From Flintibacter faecis (GTDB lineage: Bacteria; Bacillota; Clostridia; Oscillospirales; Oscillospiraceae): a DNA stretch of 8,007 nt. The DNA lies in NCBI RefSeq assembly GCF_014287875.1, contig NZ_JACOPN010000018.1, positions 1 through 8,007 on the forward strand. The letters are read 5' to 3'. The notes under the pieces are model-generated. The model was not told the DNA's origin. It made no database searches and saw only the letters and a program-made list of their open reading frames with translations. A program made the position numbers and the translations under genes. Of this stretch, positions 6,164 through 8,007 are shown piece by piece. The stretch's first letter is position 1. Every line of letters starts with the position of its first letter.

Positions 6164-6436
6164 ATGCACATCAGCTATAAACCACTCTGGCACACACTGT
6201 TAGAGCGTGATATGAGGAAAGAGGATTTAAGGCTTGCCGCTGGTATGACAACGAATATGATTGCCAACATGAGCAAAGAGGGAAAGCACATCAGCATGGA
6301 CACATTAGCCCGTATCTGTGAAACGCTGAATTGTGAGATTACCGATGTGATTGAGTTAGTACCAGACGAGCCTGCTTCCACAGGAGGTAAGGAACATGAG
6401 AGAATTGAAACCAAGAATAACGGAAAACGGAATTGA
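6164..6436 (+). CDS. Small Cro/C1-type HTH regulator (HTH_26-like)
   Basis: A 90-residue protein beginning MHISYKPLWHTLLERDMRKE. The helix-turn-helix spans about residues 18-55, with DLRLAAGMTTNMIANMSKEG carrying the recognition helix and then ISMDTLARICETLNCEITDV. This is the usual short Cro/C1-type regulator found next to tnpV in Clostridia. The frame stays open upstream to a GTG at 6074, but that lies inside the promoter, so ATG 6164 is chosen; its ribosome site (AAAGGCAGG, 6147-6155) is weak. Residues 70-90 are polar and probably disordered. The last 41 bp overlap tnpV, indicating translational coupling. It probably represses its own promoter at 6072-6100 (inference). Confidence 0.87.
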   Translation: MHISYKPLWHTLLERDMRKEDLRLAAGMTTNMIANMSKEGKHISMDTLARICETLNCEITDVIELVPDEPASTGGKEHERIETKNNGKRN

Positions 6437-6773
6437 TTATATCCTTGTCGGAGATTACTACATCCCGGACTTGAAACTGCCGGAGGAACACCGCCCTATC
6501 GGAAAGTACGGACGGATGCACCGGGAATATTTAAGAGAAGTCCACCCAGCCAGATTGAACACATTGACCCTGACCGGGGAGTTATGGACATACCTTGCAG
6601 ACCTGAATGAACAGGCACAGAATCGGTTAGATACCATCATGGAGCAGATGAAAACTGCCGAGGGCGTAACCGAGGAATTGAAGCGTACTTCTCAAATGGA
6701 ATGGGTGCAGCGTTGCAATAACATTCACAACCGGGCAGAAGAAATTGTATTGCATGAGATGATTTATTCATAA
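6396..6773 (+). CDS. tnpV: TnpV family transposon-encoded protein
   Basis: A 125-residue protein with the TnpV pattern: DYILVGDYYIPDLKLPEE, PIGKYGRMHREYLREVHPAR, LNTLTLTGELWTYLADLNEQ and a long helical tail. TnpV was named in Tn4451, where it was proposed to be an excisionase-like accessory protein; the function remains poorly defined. AGGAGGTAAGG (6382-6392) gives a strong ribosome site before the ATG, and the start lies inside the preceding HTH gene in another frame. Length and conserved parts look complete. No large serine recombinase (TnpX type) is seen next to it here, so if TnpV helps excision, the partner must lie elsewhere. Confidence 0.85.
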   Translation: MRELKPRITENGIDYILVGDYYIPDLKLPEEHRPIGKYGRMHREYLREVHPARLNTLTLTGELWTYLADLNEQAQNRLDTIMEQMKTAEGVTEELKRTSQMEWVQRCNNIHNRAEEIVLHEMIYS

Positions 6774-6778
6774 TGGTA

Positions 6779-6787
6779 TGGTAGAAT
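6779..6787 (+). promoter_or_regulatory. Possible extended -10 promoter before the cargo genes
   Basis: TGGTAGAAT (6779-6787) fits an extended -10 (TGn-TAGAAT). No convincing -35 lies 17-18 bases upstream. It is placed in the 44-bp gap after tnpV, about 35 bases before the SRPBCC start, and could give the cargo its own transcription. The sequence match is modest. Confidence 0.35.
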
Positions 6788-6823
6788 GATTATGACAAAA
6801 TAGAGTTTGAAGGGGGCATGAAA

Positions 6824-7228
6824 ATGGCAATCTCAAATATAAATACGATTATCAATGATGATATTCATAAAGTTTGGGATATTGTTTTTGCTGTTGATAA
6901 ATATAGTGAGTGGCGAAGCGATTTAAGCAAAACAGAAATCATAAATGATAAGCAGTTTATTGAGTACACGAAAGACGGATATGCAACTATATTTTCTATT
7001 ACTGCTGTTGAGCCATATAAACGTTGGGAATTTGACATGAAAAATAGCAATATGACCGGGCATTGGATTGGTATTTTTACAGCTAAGGGAAATGAAACAC
7101 AAATCGATTTTACAGAAAATGTGACACCTAAAAAGTGGTTTATGAAACCTTTTGTAAAACTCTATTTGAAGAAGCAGCAAACTCAATTTGTTCTGGACTT
7201 AAAAAAAGCATTGGAACAACAATGTTGA
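6824..7228 (+). CDS. SRPBCC (START/Bet v1-like) domain protein
   Basis: 134 residues from ATG 6824, chosen because AGGGGG (6811-6816) lies 7 bases upstream; the in-frame ATG at 6818 is too close to it. The sequence MAISNINTIINDDIHKVWDI is the typical first strand and helix of SRPBCC polyketide-cyclase/AHSA1-type folds. It is followed by YSEWRSDLSKTEII, RWEFDMKN, GHWIGIFTAKGNETQIDFTE and a C-terminal helix KKQQTQFVLDLKKALEQ. The fold encloses a hydrophobic cavity for small ligands; the ligand is unknown. It is clearly AT-richer than the mobilization genes, in line with a separate origin as cargo. It is followed after 21 bases by a membrane protein, probably in one transcript. Confidence 0.8.
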   Translation: MAISNINTIINDDIHKVWDIVFAVDKYSEWRSDLSKTEIINDKQFIEYTKDGYATIFSITAVEPYKRWEFDMKNSNMTGHWIGIFTAKGNETQIDFTENVTPKKWFMKPFVKLYLKKQQTQFVLDLKKALEQQC

Positions 7229-7249
7229 AGTTGTAAAGGAGAGAATACT

Positions 7250-7714
7250 ATGAATAGAATCAAATATGCAGAACAGTTATATGCTCTTATTTCTATGTGC
7301 TTAGGCTGTGCTTTTATCGTTTTTGGTTTGCTTAGTTTTATTGGAATATTACAGCCTACATCAACGTCAATAGTCCAAAGTCAAAGGAACATTGGGATTG
7401 TTTTTTCTGTACTTGGTGTCGCTTTTTTAATTGCACAAGCAATTTTTACAGCTCTTGCTTCTGCAAAGAAGAAATCCTATTACGAGTTGATTTCTAACGG
7501 AATTAAAGTTAATGGGATTGTAGAAAAAGTATATATGCAGAAGTTTCTACAATATGGGAAAAAGTCCCCGTACAGAGTTCTTTACAGCTATACATACGGA
7601 GGGAAGATTTATCATCACAAAAGCCATCTCTTATGGGATAAGCCGTATATGAAAGAAACAGATTCGATTGCAGTATATATAAATGATTCAGAGAAATCGG
7701 CAATTCAATTATAG
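7250..7714 (+). CDS. Two-TM membrane protein with DUF3592-like domain
   Basis: A 154-residue protein. Predicted transmembrane helices lie at about residues 12-33 (ALISMCLGCAFIVFGLLSFI) and 48-70 (IGIVFSVLGVAFLIAQAIFT). After a basic KKK patch comes a soluble beta-rich domain, about 77-154, with GIKVNGIVEKVYM, YRVLYSYTYGGKIYHHKSHL and DSIAVYINDSEKSAI. That layout (G-x-V-x-G-x-V, then Y-x-V-x-Y-x-Y, then a D-x-x-x-V-x-Y-x-x strand) matches DUF3592-like domains of unknown function. The two helices form a hairpin with the soluble domain presumably cytoplasmic. AAAGGAGAG (7235-7243) precedes the ATG. AT-rich like the SRPBCC gene, it appears to be part of the same cargo. Confidence 0.75.
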   Translation: MNRIKYAEQLYALISMCLGCAFIVFGLLSFIGILQPTSTSIVQSQRNIGIVFSVLGVAFLIAQAIFTALASAKKKSYYELISNGIKVNGIVEKVYMQKFLQYGKKSPYRVLYSYTYGGKIYHHKSHLLWDKPYMKETDSIAVYINDSEKSAIQL

Positions 7715-7750
7715 GGCGTATTTTAGTTGTATCCTTAGTTTATCGCCCTA
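7712..7750 (+). repeat. Inverted repeat at the 3' end of the cargo gene
   Basis: TAGGGCG (7712-7718), which starts at the stop codon, is perfectly repeated in reverse as CGCCCTA (7744-7750), separated by 25 bases. No T-run follows on the plus strand, so this is at most a weak terminator; it may protect the transcript 3' end. Confidence 0.5.
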
Positions 7751-7775
7751 AATTTCAACTGAATAACCACAGCAC

Positions 7776-7822
7776 AAACCGCTGCTACATGGAAGTCAAC
7801 AAACCATGCAACAGCGGTTTTT
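7776..7822 (+). terminator. Rho-independent terminator after the cargo genes
   Basis: AAACCGCTG (7776-7784) pairs with CAGCGGTTT (7812-7820). An inner stem CATGG (7788-7792) / CCATG (7803-7807) is also present. TTTTT covers 7818-7822 and more T-runs follow. The reverse direction has only a short T-run, so it acts mainly on the plus strand. Confidence 0.82.
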
Positions 7823-7927
7823 CTTTACCGTTTTTTCCTCTGGCTGATAGGCGTTCCCATTTTCTTTGATTTTTTGAGAATCCGAATCGGTCCCGTCAAG
7901 ATTTATGCGCAAAATTGTTTGCAGGCT
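7823..7927. other. Non-coding gap between convergent genes
   Basis: This stretch holds no gene I can support. It has several T-runs on the plus strand (7831-7836 and around 7861-7875) that would aid termination, and no clear promoter. A minus-strand open frame without a start codon crosses it. If the element ends near here, an attachment site could lie within, but no repeat partner is seen in the window. Confidence 0.4.
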
Positions 7928-7949
7928 CCGGCTGAATGAAGTCAGCCGG
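7928..7949 (-). terminator. Inverted repeat over the stop of the minus-strand gene
   Basis: CCGGCTGA (7928-7935) and TCAGCCGG (7942-7949) form a perfect 8-bp stem with a 6-base loop. The arm covers the stop codon of the minus-strand frame. There is no T-run, so it could be a 3' stabilising hairpin, a weak terminator, or part of an element end. Confidence 0.4.
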
Positions 7950-8007
7950 CAATAGAGGCGTCGTCCATGACCGCCTCCAAGTGCTTCATGTTCATGTATT
8001 TCTTATT
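7942..8007 (-). CDS. C-terminal end of an unidentified minus-strand protein (partial)
   Basis: From the right edge the minus strand reads NKKYMNMKHLEAVMDDASIA followed by G and TGA (complement of 7942-7944), an open frame of 21 residues that enters the window in frame. The helical pattern MKHLEAVMDD and the short ending AGS-like A-G suit a protein C-terminus, but I do not recognise the family. A second minus-strand frame, offset by one base, is open through the same region to about 7806, so which one is translated is uncertain. The gene converges on the cargo operon. Confidence 0.35.
   Translation of the reverse strand, partial: NKKYMNMKHLEAVMDDASIAG

Overview
The window looks like part of a mobile genetic element from a gut-type Clostridia genome (Lachnospiraceae/Ruminococcaceae-like). 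The reasons are strong AGGAGG ribosome binding sites throughout, tightly packed and overlapping genes, and families typical of Tn4451/Tn1549-related elements: a MobA/MobL relaxase, a DUF3847 protein, a Toprim-AAA_25 primase/helicase, TnpW, a VirD4 coupling protein of the clostridial ICE type, Maff2 and TnpV. These names come from recognising the proteins by eye; no search was run.

Layout: (1) 2-73 is the C-terminal tail of a probable VOC/glyoxalase-fold protein. (2) 74-200 is a short control region with a strong nested hairpin and T-run (terminator and/or oriT candidate). (3) 201-4191 is a compact, moderately GC-rich mobilization module: DUF3847, relaxase and primase/helicase overlap one another, then a 143-bp non-coding stretch with GGCAA repeats, a long nested hairpin and a terminator-like hairpin, then TnpW. 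(4) 4192-6009 is a fragment of a conjugation module. The coupling protein has lost its N-terminal half including Walker A, an unknown small gene, an XRE regulator and a terminator follow, and Maff2 is cut short. Both edges of this block lie within genes, so it looks like a remnant. (5) 6010-6773 is a regulatory module: a good sigma70-type promoter with a palindrome over the -35, a structured leader, a small HTH regulator and TnpV. (6) 6818-7714 is AT-rich cargo: an SRPBCC-fold protein and a two-TM DUF3592-like protein. (7) 7715-8007 holds hairpins/terminators and the 3' end of a minus-strand gene that continues beyond the window.

How the parts fit: the relaxase and DUF3847 would nick and process DNA at an oriT, and the Toprim/AAA_25 protein would supply priming and unwinding. 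The coupling-protein gene is broken and no VirB4, VirB6 or integrase/recombinase is visible here, so any transfer would depend on a helper system, or on parts outside the window. No clearly undescribed multi-gene system is evident. The most unusual signals are the non-coding structures at 91-168, 3896-3967 and 6072-6155, and the evidence of module shuffling at about 4192-4235 and 6000-6010.
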